The notes below the pieces were generated by a model, which was given only the letters and a program-made list of their open reading frames with translations, ran no database searches and was not told the DNA's origin. A stretch of 64,000 nt of DNA from NCBI GenBank assembly GCA_018881555.1, contig JACAXG010000052.1:4404486-4468485 (forward strand), read 5' to 3'. Each line of letters starts with the position of its first letter. Position 1 is the stretch's first letter. A program made the position numbers and the translations under genes. Source of the DNA: Amblyornis subalaris (Eukaryota > Chordata > Aves > Passeriformes > Ptilonorhynchidae). Of the stretch, positions 1-10,430 are shown piece by piece.

Positions 1-3000
1 CAAAACATGTTTGAGAAATTATCAAGTCACAGAGTTATTAAGTGAAGTCATCTTGTGTTTACTTTGCATACATGGAAATATGCATCAGCAGATGGAAGAA
101 AATGGAAAGTAAAACAGACCAAGTACCCATACGTTATTCACCCTGCTGTAACTATTGATGTGTGTTTTAAAATTTTTTTATTTCTATTTTCTGTATGAAA
201 GCATCTTAAAAATCCAAGTTACAAAGCTGGAATTCTTGCCTGTTACAGATGTAGTAATAACTTTCTAATTAGCGAATTCATTGCAACACTGCATAATCAG
301 CTCATTGAAGACATGCATTATAGTAGAAGAAAAAAAAACAACTACTCAATAGTAACATAGCTGTCCCATTAAAGTCTTGATTAACTTTATAACAATAATG
401 CAATATCATTATACTTTCATAAATTAGAAGACAAATTGGATATATATCAAGTAATGCTCTTGTATCTTTACAAAAGGGTGCATGTTTAATTTAAAGTAAA
501 ATAATTCCAATGACATTAATTTCTTAAGTAGGAAGGTGACATATATAAACTCTACACAAACTCTACAAACCAAATATTTCAACATTTCAACTGTATTAAT
601 GTAAAGGTTTCAAAGAAAGCTCTACTATATATGTCATATATATATATATATAGTATAAATGACATACAGTAATATCAAAAGCTATTGATACAAGCAATGA
701 CAATTGAGATTATTACAGATAGGCTAACCCATCCAAGTTGAGTCCCACTGCTCCTGTTTGGTCAGCAGGCACCTTTTACCATCTGCTTTACTTATATTGG
801 CTCAATCTTTTCTATCATTATATAACAGAGATATGGCCAGATGGCTATTTGGATCCAAAATGCAGTCTGGAATCACAGAATTTTCAAGATCAGATTAAAA
901 GCTCAGATTAAGTTTATGAGACTCTAAAACAGGACAGTACTGATGGCTAAATCTGCAGTTTGTATGGATATTTATAAGTAAGAAAAAAAGACTGGCTTCC
1001 ATATAGCAGAATTTTATATCTAATACCAAAATAACTGAATGAAATGTTCGTAGGTTAAATACAACCTAGGGAAAAAGTTCTTAAAGACAATCTCAAAAAG
1101 ACTATATATATCACTGTTAGGAACAAAACTCCCCAGAAAAAACCTCTACAATATCGTTGCTCTGTAACTATTCCAGTAATATTTTTGAAACTATATTGCA
1201 TAGTATCAACTCAGAAATCGAATGAATAAAATTTTCTTACAATCATTAGTTAACAATTAACCAATCATTTAAAAGACTACATTGAGGTTCAGTCTCAAAG
1301 AGGCATATGACCATAAAAGAAAGACTGCACATACAAAAACAAGGCTGGGTCAAAGCCCCAGTACATATCCATATGCCCACATGGCTGGAAATTTACTTAA
1401 AAATGGAGCTAATAAATTTTTGTCCACTTCTGCTTCTCTCCTCAAGAGAGCATACAGTTCTAAGTTTTGATATGCTTTTTATTATGTTTATATGGTACCT
1501 CATATGTAGGATATAAGGAAGATCCCAACTTTCATCTTACAAATAAAGTGAGGAGGAGAGTGTTTGAGGAGAAAATAAAGCATTATTTCAACCATGTCTT
1601 CGAGAATAAATTTATTAACCTGGAAATCTGAATCACATTATAGTAATAAAATGTCTATTAGCTATTATTTTTTTTTTGTTGTCCCTTTCTCAGATTGTTC
1701 TGCAAAGCATTCATTCTGCTTTATCCTTGGAGAAATCATTTGAGTTTTTTTCCCCATTGCTTTCAGCTCATACAGATATCTTTGGGAGAAATTTTGTTGT
1801 TATTTAGATTTTTTTGGAAGTGTTACAGAACAGAAACCATGAGCTAGCTAAAAGCAATGGGATTCTAGTGAATAAGATATTACATGAGTATCCTAATCAT
1901 TTCACAGCCTAAAGACAACTGCAGTGAAGCCAACAAAAGAGCAAGTAGAGCTTGCCAATAAGCCAGATGCTACTGTTGAAAAAGAAATTTCTACGGTTTA
2001 ACATCTGGGCACTGTGAATACCTTTCAGAAATAAAGGCAAGAACTGTTCTACACTGAGATACAGAGAATGTTTATTAAAACATGTTTCACTAGCAGATAC
2101 TCTTATTAGAAAATATCATTAGAATATCATTACATATTTACTTTGTAGCTGAATTTGTTTAAAAAGAGAAGGACTGTAGAACTGCATCCTCTGTACTTTA
2201 AAGCAGCCCTTGTGCTCAGTTTGAGTCATTAAGAGTGGCTGATAGGAGTCTTAAAATCAATATGGCAGCTAATGTGTGGGTATCACATATTTCATTTTAT
2301 TTGACTTTAAAGGATGCCTTAGTTGCAAGCATGGTTTTACTTCTGATGTTATGCAGCTTCTACAGGTCATCTGGAGACGAGTTTTTTCCTAGCAGTCCCA
2401 TTGGATGCAAGCTTTATCCATGCAAAGGGGTTGACTAAAACAGTGATTAAATGGATGCTGCCCAAGGTAATTTTGATTCATCTTTCTCTGAGGACTATAG
2501 CTTGAAGATTTTTTCTACCTGGGAAGATACGAGAAGAGAGAAAGTGAGATTTTGGGCATAAAAATGGATGTTACATTGCATTGGCCATCTTCTCCAGCAA
2601 AAAGAACAAGCAGATGGGGTGCCTGTGCGATTGACACTTCCCAGTCTGTAAAAGAACAGTTCGGGCAAGTTGGCACAGGCTTTCCAGTACCACAGCTCAC
2701 ACATCGAATAAAACTTTTACAGAAACGTGAAATCCTAACAAGCCACAATTTTGACCTGATAGAGAAAAAGTTCTAACATGAAGTCCTTAACAAACTCTTC
2801 GTTCACTATTGATTTTATGTGGGAAGCAGAATAGTGGCAATGGACACCATATTGAAATCCTGGTATAGCTGAGCCATGCTCTATTATTACTGTTATTATG
2901 GCATCACCAGCATTGCCATGATGTCTTAGGGTACACAAACCTTGAGTCATACCTTTTATGACTCTAGTTTTATCCCTAGACTACACCTGTACTCTATATC

Positions 3001-5176
3001 ATTATCTAAAAAATAATAATTCTTAAAATTATGTATTAATCTTTTCNCATAAAGGGGTTCCTGATAAAGCAAACACTGCAACATTACCTTTTTTCAAATG
3101 AGTAGAAACGTATCAAGAATAAATGATGTCTAGTTTCCAAGTAAGAGTTTTATAAAATACTGACCAGGGAAAAGAAAATTTACCACAGTTCACGAATAAT
3201 GATCATAGCCTTTATTTTCACATCATAATCACAATTTCAGGTCTCAGCAATTTTTTTTTCTCCCTTGAATAATATTTTACAGTCATTGACCTTAGAACCA
3301 GTCACTATTTATTTGCTGATTTGTTTTTTCTAGTGCAAGATACACAATTTCATGTTTTCTGTAGTGTGTTTGAGAAGCATAAAACCAACTAGAAGAATAG
3401 GAAAATGGTTACCAAATACTGAAAGAAGCTGAATAACTTTAAAAGTCTCAAACCTTAAATGTGCTGCAGCAGCTTATGCATCCTGTGTTCAGAAATTGCT
3501 AGTTTAGCTCGCAGAGCTCTTGTAAGACCATTGCTAGTTATTCAATATTTGAGGAAAAAACCTCAAGTTTAAAAACAAGCCGTACTACAGAATTTTCTTT
3601 ATTATTAATAATACTTTAGGTCATGCAACCCTGTGTCAGCCCATTGAATTGTGCTTGGCTGTTAAGATGATAGAATCCAGTCCCATAATTTTTGACCTTG
3701 GTTACCACACATCTTAGGTGAGGAATCTGACTGTCCCATAGGAGGTAGTTGTCTTGTCAAATTTTAGACTTAAGCTATGTTTGTGGCTTTTAATTCAATT
3801 GTAGATCTCCATTAAAGCCTCTTGGAAGCACCTTTTGTAGACTGGAAAGACCAAGTAAGAACTACAACATGCCACTTGTGTAAATATGAAAGAAAATGCT
3901 ACCATTAACATTTTATAATTTCTATAATAATTGTTGTTGCATAAAATAATATTCTGAAGTACACTTATATTATGAAGTAAAATATATTATAATTTCATAA
4001 TTGACTTGATATATTTTTAATAGAATTAACTTTTTATTCATTTACTTCTAAATGCTGCTTCCATTTTGTAAGCTCTGTCATTTGTAGCAGATGAGTAAAT
4101 ATACTTACATGACTTTGAAACTACCCTATTTCTGACTGCAGTTTTGTTACTACCATGAATGACTTTCACAACAGGAACGCAGGCCAATTTAAAGTCCAGG
4201 CACCAAGCAATTTGAGATCCACCAGCTTTATGCAGTAATATAATTATTCCCTCCGAGGCTCTTAATTGTATTCATCACACCATGATTTCTGCACAAATTA
4301 AGCATGCATTTACTGCTATATATAACTTGCTTTGCAGTTAACATCCTGGAAACAAATTTCAAGGAGATAGAATCTTGAACTTAGTCATCCCATGAAATCA
4401 CTAGTTTCACTGCTCGGAAAAGTCACTTAGACTGTAAGGTCATTATATTTTTACATCGACAGATCATACACAGAGAAGCAGTGAAAAAAGAGTGTGATAA
4501 AAAGATCAGAAAACTTACACAAATATTTTGTTCAGACTTTAAATGTTAAAGCCCCTAGCAAAAATATCCTTAGATGTATTTTTAAGATACTTAGGAAAAA
4601 AGTAACACTATCAAAAAACCTTGCAGTCCACAGAAGACAAAATGTCTGAAATTCAGATTCAGAACAATTATGATTGATCCCACATATAGATATGTGTGCA
4701 TATGGATATATGCATGTCTGCGTGTACCATTCAGACCTTTTAACTTGCTAATTTTATAACAAATCACACATTTCTATGAGCATTTCAAATTTAAAAAACT
4801 CAGCCTTACAGGACATAATTATCCAAATAATGAATTACAATCAATGTCTCATTTATAGGAAATTATTAAATGTAGAATACATTTGTGTGTACATTTGAGC
4901 TTCCCTGTATAGGGATGTATCCTGTTAGCCAGGTAATTTTGAAATATGTAAGTTTTTGTAATTACATCACAGCAATGTTGGTCTATGTGAAATCAGAATA
5001 ACTCGGTATATTTTTTTCTTACTAAACTATTTTTTTGGGGGTGGGATAGGGGAATGGAAAGGAAAACAAAGTCTGATGCTATGCTTATCAAAACACTATA
5101 GACATGTGGGCCTCTTTTATTTTACTTTAAATTGTTTTCTTTCTGTGGACATTTCCCTATACCTGCAATTGTGGAA
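1..5176. other. AT-rich non-coding DNA, no gene seen
   Basis: Stop codons are dense in all six frames and no open frame exceeds about 77 codons. None of the short frames (for example 2552-2776 plus or 2735-2950 minus) resembles a protein family I know. The stretch holds scattered A and T homopolymers, a short TA microsatellite near 636-652 and a patch of alternating purine-pyrimidine around 4680-4725. I recognise no interspersed repeat here. It could be intergenic or intronic; single exons cannot be excluded by eye. Confidence 0.75.
636..652. repeat. (TA)n microsatellite
   Basis: A short uninterrupted run of TA dinucleotides inside AT-rich DNA. It is probably length-variable between individuals and has no other visible role. 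Confidence 0.85.
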
Positions 5177-5181
5177 GATAC
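5177..5181. repeat. Target-site duplication GATAC (left copy)
   Basis: GATAC directly precedes the TG end of the LTR and is repeated exactly at 6050-6054, directly after its CA end. Confidence 0.85.
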
Positions 5182-5371
5182 TGTGCTGGTTTGAATGTGA
5201 ACCAGCAGGGGAAATCAACCCCCCACAAAATACCTCGAGAGATTTTAGGTCAGAATTACAATTTTAATAAAAAGGTTAAAATAAATGCAGGCATACAGAA
5301 ACACTGGCCTAAACAAACCAACAGAGTAACAGTACAACCTGACACCCCATTGACCAGGGTGGTAGCTGTGT

Positions 5372-5535
5372 AGTCCAGTTAGGCACTGGACCTGTAGAAG
5401 GTCTGGTCTGCTGAGTATCCAGTGATGGTGATCCCATCCTTTGGTTGTCCGATGGTGAAGGGTCCAGTCGTGGTGGTCTGGAGTCCTCTGGCTTCCCACT
5501 AGTCTGGTAGTCCAGTCCTGGTAGTCCAGTGATCT
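5372..5535. repeat. GTCCAGT-rich degenerate minisatellite inside the LTR
   Basis: The motif GTCCAGT or GTCTGG recurs irregularly, with close copies such as GGTAGTCCAGTCCTGGTAG near 5505-5523. Its low stop-codon content explains the 100-codon and 77-codon minus-strand frames across this interval, which are repeat by-products and not genes. Confidence 0.6.
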
Positions 5536-5731
5536 CTCCCATCCCAAAGCCTACTTTTATTTCGTGTTTCTTGGCTAGTACCTCCCCCAGGGGCAGGGAT
5601 TTCCACTATGGAAAGGGATGTTCCCTATGTTCTATTGGTTGGTGTGTATCTGGTTCNGTAATGAGCTCACATGAGTCCAGTCTTCAGAGAGCAAATGGTT
5701 TCTGGCATTCTATTGGTTGGTGTTTATCTGG

Positions 5732-5894
5732 TTCGGCAATGGGCCATTAACTGAGACAATCCACTCAGGATGGTTCCGAAGTTCTGTTCCTTCCTCCTTA
5801 TCAGTTCGGTAATGGGCCATTAGCCAAGATAATCTGCTCAGGATGGGTGGTGCAATGGGCTGTTAACCGAGATAATCTACTCTGGATGGGTGGT
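5732..5894. repeat. Three degenerate ~45-bp direct repeats in the LTR U3
   Basis: Three related units sit at 5732-5775, 5805-5851 and 5852-5894. Each carries a core of the form GG(C/T)AATGGGC followed by a (C/A)GAGATAATC(T)-like block and GGATGGGTGGT. The GATAA cores resemble GATA-factor sites. Direct repeats upstream of a retroviral promoter commonly act as enhancers; that this array does so is inference. A second direct repeat of about 36 bp, starting TCTATTGGTTGGTG, occurs at 5631 and 5709 and contains the CCAAT boxes. Confidence 0.7.
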
Positions 5895-5915
5895 GCTTGC
5901 TGTCAACTGGAATGG

Positions 5916-5933
5916 TTATCTCAGTTGAGATAA
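5916..5933. repeat. Perfect 8-bp inverted repeat TTATCTCA-GT-TGAGATAA
   Basis: The arms at 5916-5923 and 5926-5933 are exact reverse complements with a 2-base spacer. Each arm contains a GATA core. It lies beside the U3 repeat array, where a paired GATA-type binding site would make sense, but function is not shown. Confidence 0.7.
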
Positions 5934-6049
5934 GAAGTACCACCCCACCTCACATGAGCGCAGGGAGTTTCCGCGAGCAAACAAACCAGTTTATCAAGGA
6001 AATATGTGGGTGGTGGTAGAATACATCCTTTTTTGGTTAACCCGGGACA

Positions 6050-6054
6050 GATAC
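6050..6054. repeat. Target-site duplication GATAC (right copy)
   Basis: Exact copy of 5177-5181, directly outside the other end of the LTR. Confidence 0.85.
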
Positions 6055-6292
6055 TCATCAAGAAAAGAAGTAGTAAGAAACAGAATACAGAGCTTGTGAT
6101 CCATGTCCACCTTTCCATACTTATTCTTCTGGGATTTTAAATCAGAGTACCGTTTTGACATGTCTGTAAATGGCTGTATAAACTGTGCTGTGTCCTACAG
6201 AGTACAGAGTTAAGAATCAAGGTTTTANCAAGGATCAAAATTGTTGTGGATAGTAGAAATATCCAGAGTTAATGTCAGAGTTAAGGGCTAGA

Positions 6293-6330
6293 AACAATAA
6301 TAAACAAACAAAGAAACAAACAAACAAAAA
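6293..6330. repeat. (AAAC)n simple repeat
   Basis: Mostly AAAC tetramers with a few substitutions, running from the ACAATAATAAAC block to CAAACAAAAAG. Ordinary microsatellite. Confidence 0.85.
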
Positions 6331-7769
6331 GCTCTGTGATTTGAATTGGCCTCGACATATTGAAGGTCAAATCAGAGAACATCTCTGAAGTGTAAGGGGC
6401 TGGTGAGCAACAGTAAAGCAATACCGGCCTAATACAATTGAGACAGTGACTCTTAGATCCTTGCAATATTATTTTCTCTTATTTCCATCTTTTTTCCGCC
6501 TATTTTTCCTTTATTGTGTGTAACATGTTTACTGAGTCAATAAGCAACCATAATCTCTTTCGNGGTTCATTCTATTTGTATTTATTGAAATTGTAACCAC
6601 TGATGGTTATAGTACAAGGTTTGCCTCCTATTTTAATTGCTTGAGGTGCCAGTAAATGAATGAAAATATCAAATATATTTGTAATCAACATAGCTCAGTA
6701 AAGGCTTGCTTGGCCTTGGTGTCTGACTAGACTCAAAGTCTAAGGTCATAAGAATAGTTTTGACTTTCACGAAGAAGCCTCAATCTCCAATGTCAATGAA
6801 AAACATCTATTGACTTATAACATTGAATTGCATATTGCCATGTATAATTTCGGCAGAATTGCACTGATATACTGAGAGATCAAGTATCTCATCTCATCAT
6901 GCATATATGATAATTTAGAAATATTTCTGCATTTGTTGCATACACGAGGGAGAACCTTTGTTAGAAAACTACCTGGGAAAATTCCCTTGAAGATCTGTAA
7001 GAGATTTGCCTGACTTAAGGTCCTAAATTTGAAGTTTCAATAGCCTACAGGGAGCACCTCCCTCACAATTAATATACCTAAGAATTATGGGAACAGTGTG
7101 GAAGTGACTTGGAATGTTATATCATGGCCAAGGGACTCTTTAATTTAATGATCTCTTTTAGTTGCAGTTCACATGTATGAATCCTCTACCCTTCAGTCTG
7201 ATGTAAGCATTCTCTCGGAGCATTGCATAGTGTGAATGAGCAGGTAGTATTTCTGTATTTACAGTGCAGAAATGGTCCTTTAAAATCCATATAGGATGCC
7301 ATTAACAAAAAACTAGAATCCCCAAGCATAGAGAAAAAAACAGCAACAAATTTTAGCCAAAATATAATAACCAGTCAGCAAAAGTCTATTGGCAATGAAA
7401 ACTGTCAGCCCTTTAAGCTCGCCAAATGAAGCCTCTTCCTCAACAAACCTCAGCTCTCTGCATCTGTTCAATATGACTGGCTTTGCAAAATTCTGATAAG
7501 GGTAACACTTTTAGATTATTCTTGAACAAGAAGGGAGAGAGCTACAGGAACGTTATGGAAAATTAACCACTAATATTCTTTTTGCTCCTGTCATAGGATT
7601 TGGAATTCTCTTCTGATTAATTGGAAGGATTGGTAGGATTGGAAAAAAACCTTCTCCTGCTCAAAGTCACTTTGACCCTCAAAACTCAGAAACAGTACTC
7701 TAGCATCCTTCTGGAAAGAAGAGACAGACATTGAATTTCTAAACCAGTTTCTTTGTATGCCCTTAAAAA

Positions 7770-8095
7770 TTTTATCTAAAATATAATGGAATTCACTTTT
7801 ATTTTTTCTGCTCAGAACAATGTCTTCCAAATAGATGTTGACCTGATAGTGAAGCACATTACAGTAATCCAGTGGAGAAAATCTGAACATGGGCTATCAG
7901 ATTCTGCTTTTAAGAAAGAACAACAGACTCAGTTACTGCTGTTGTTTGTCTCTGTAAAACTGCTAGGAGTATGTCTTGACACCAAAACAGTAAGACTTGG
8001 CAGATGACAGTGAGCCAGGAGGTGTTGCAGGAGACTTTCTTACTCAAAAAGGCCGAAGTGATGGCCATGCCCAGGTTTTATTCTTAGCATCCTAA
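7770..8095. mobile_element. Possible ancient interspersed repeat (unknown family)
   Basis: The block contains phrases such as GCACATTACAGTAATCCAG (about 7855-7873) and GATGGCCATGCCCAGGTTTT (8060-8079). They remind me of very old vertebrate repeats of the CR1/L2 3'-UTR or SINE type. The similarity is from memory and is loose. No terminal repeats, tail or target-site duplication are visible. Unique sequence is a real alternative. Confidence 0.3.
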
Positions 8096-10318
8096 CTTAC
8101 AACAGTAACACATGGATGCATCCTAAACTATATACAAATACTACCTTACACAGTAGTATGCCTTTACTGACTTTTACCTGAATATTTAACTCTTGATTTT
8201 AATCCAGTCTTTCCAGCTCCAAATACTTGCCTTGATTTCTGCATTCCCTGCTGAAGGAGATTTTGTCCACTGTTTATTAACATGGTAAAACTGAACTTCT
8301 AACATTCATGCGTATNTATTTCTGGGTTTGTGAGATACAGAAATGTTACTTGATTACTTGGATTCTGAGCTCAAACACTTTGTAAGCTCTTAATGGCTTG
8401 CTTAGGGTACTGCCACTTCTGGCCAGACCTTCCAGTTTGGATAAAGAGTTATGTTTATCTTTGATAATCAAGGCTACTTCGAACCTTATCAGAGCCTTTT
8501 CATATCACTGTGTAATATATGTTCATGTAGCAAAATGTAGACAAGATTGTAACATGTTGAGTAAATCTGTTTTTCCAATCTAATAATAGCATTTCAGGCA
8601 TGGTGCCCAAGCCTTGACATCTACTATTGGCCAAAATACAGGCTCTCTGTTCTGTGTATGGTGTTATCCAAGTTACTGCTATGTGCTGCAGCAAATGTCC
8701 TCGTTTTCATTTATTTTGTTGCCCTTGGTAAGTAGATAATACCAGAACATTGTTATTTTGCTCCTTTGACAATTTATCTATGTGGAGAAAATTAGACTTC
8801 TTTTATTTTATACACCCTGACTCCCCAAAGCCCTGCCAGACTGAAAGGACATGGTATTTGATAAAAAAGAAATTAAAATCTTAGTTTTTACTAACATATT
8901 AAAATAACTTTGGATCACATCTCTTGCAGAGTCCAGTCCAGTGACCGCTGAAGCTGGTAGATTTCAGTAGCCACTAATCGCAGAACTACGGCTTTTTCAC
9001 ACACACCTATAAATGTAGCTGCACATTTGTCACCTAATCAGTGTAGATTTTACCTCAGCAATAAGAGCAATTTAAAGCAAATTACTTTTAATAGACAGTA
9101 TGGCAGAAGTTCTGAGCAATCAGACAAAGCAGCACAATTAATGTAATAAAAAGCTTCAACAGGAAGTCTGTTGTGTCTGTTTCCCTCTTAATCAACTATA
9201 ACATTATAAAGGAATTACAGGCATTATAAAGTCATATGAGAAGTATGTCACAGACATTTTATTTGTTATTGTAGGAGAAAAAGTAATGTGAAAAGATAAG
9301 TTAATTTTCTCAGGTCTTTCTGACTTTTTCCTCTTCAGTTTTGGAGGATGAAAATCTGGCTTTAACAGTGCTGTTTTTCTCATACCTGCATTTTGCCATT
9401 AAAATAATATAGCCAATGAAGTGGACNTATTTCTAAATTTCTGTCACACATATCACTCTGTCAGTTAGTAATTGATGTAATGACAAAATGGCCAGGGAAA
9501 ATGTAGGTGGGAAAAAAGGGATTGAAACAAACAGGATGTGCAAAAGAAGCAGTCTGGAGAGTCTGCATGCAGTCAGTGGCATGACTAGCTGCATTCCCAT
9601 TGTATTGCTTAAAAAAAAAAAATCAAATATTCTAGGTCTTGTGGGTATAAGGTGAGTCTGATAAACAGAAACCTTCTAATTTTCTACTTCCAAAGAAAGG
9701 TCTATCAAGGTTAATGCTGAAGGTTCCCAAAGAATTTTGATTGGCACTGAGCAATAGGTTGGGAAGCATAACTGGAGAAAATGAAACAATAGGCTACTGA
9801 AATATCAAGGGAACNGAGATTGTTAACAGCGTTCATACAGCATTGTACACCATGGCATCCTGGACATAAATATTCATGCTGCTACAGTTACATATGCTCA
9901 AAAGCCTTAAAAAGTTCCCTGAGATTTTATTATGCTGTAACTATTAACCCCAGTTAATATGTCCTGGAAACAGTAAAGCCTGGGACAACACGAAAGGAAA
10001 CTTTTACTAGTAATACTTGGTTTATATAGGAAACTTGTTTATTTGTACACACAGTTTTGAACTCTGGCATGAAGGCACAAAAAGCGTTTGATTGTTTCCT
10101 AGAGTAGGACTACATAAGTCATGTTCAAATTGTGTTCAATTCTCTCCCTTCCCAAAAAAATGATTTTGTGATAGGGTTTGAGTCTGAGCTCTGGCCCTGC
10201 TTGATCTACAAATGAAGAACAGGTACATTCGTAGTTCTAATGAAGATATGCACGGATCTGCATAGATGTAACTGGTTCTTAACTGGCTATTTGGCTTTTT
10301 TTTAATTAGCTCTCTGGT

Positions 10319-10430
10319 TGTTTTTTTTTGTTTGTTTATTTGTCTTTTTTGTTTGGTTTTGTTTGATTGTTTTGCTTTTTTTGTTTTGCTTTTTTTTGTT
10401 GTTGCTTTTGTTTGTTTGTTTTGTTTTGGG
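10319..10430. repeat. T-rich (TTTG)n / (TTTTGC)n low-complexity tract
   Basis: About 110 bases of T with regularly spaced G, G/C or GA interruptions, including TTTG and TTTTGC units. The minus-strand frame through it encodes only Lys/Asn/Gln and is a composition artefact. Confidence 0.9.

Larger units (their letters stand above)
5182..6049 (-). mobile_element. Complete solo LTR of an endogenous retrovirus (ERVL-like), minus orientation
   Basis: On the plus strand the element begins TGTGCTGGTTT and ends AACCCGGGACA, so it has the TG...CA ends of a retroviral LTR. The same five bases, GATAC, lie immediately outside both ends (5177-5181 and 6050-6054), which marks an integration-type insertion. 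Five-base duplications are usual for class III (ERVL-like) elements. Read on the minus strand, the order is promoter-like: an array of about 45-bp repeats (5894 down to 5732), two CCAAT-type boxes (CCAACCAATAGAA), an AATAAAAG TATA-like box near 5560, and an A/T-rich ATTAAA region near 5260-5270 that could supply polyadenylation. No gag, pol or env lies next to it, so it is a solo LTR left by recombination. One ambiguous base (5657) lies inside. The family name is not known to me; orientation is inferred from the promoter-like order. Confidence 0.85.

Noticed and set aside
5035..5060. G-rich patch as a quadruplex
   Set aside because: Only three runs of three or more Gs are present, so a three-tetrad fold is not supported.
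7591..7890. 99-codon minus-strand frame that looked protein-like (YLEDIVLSRKNKSEF)
   Set aside because: No family recognised, and it overlaps the possible ancient repeat; chance or repeat-derived.
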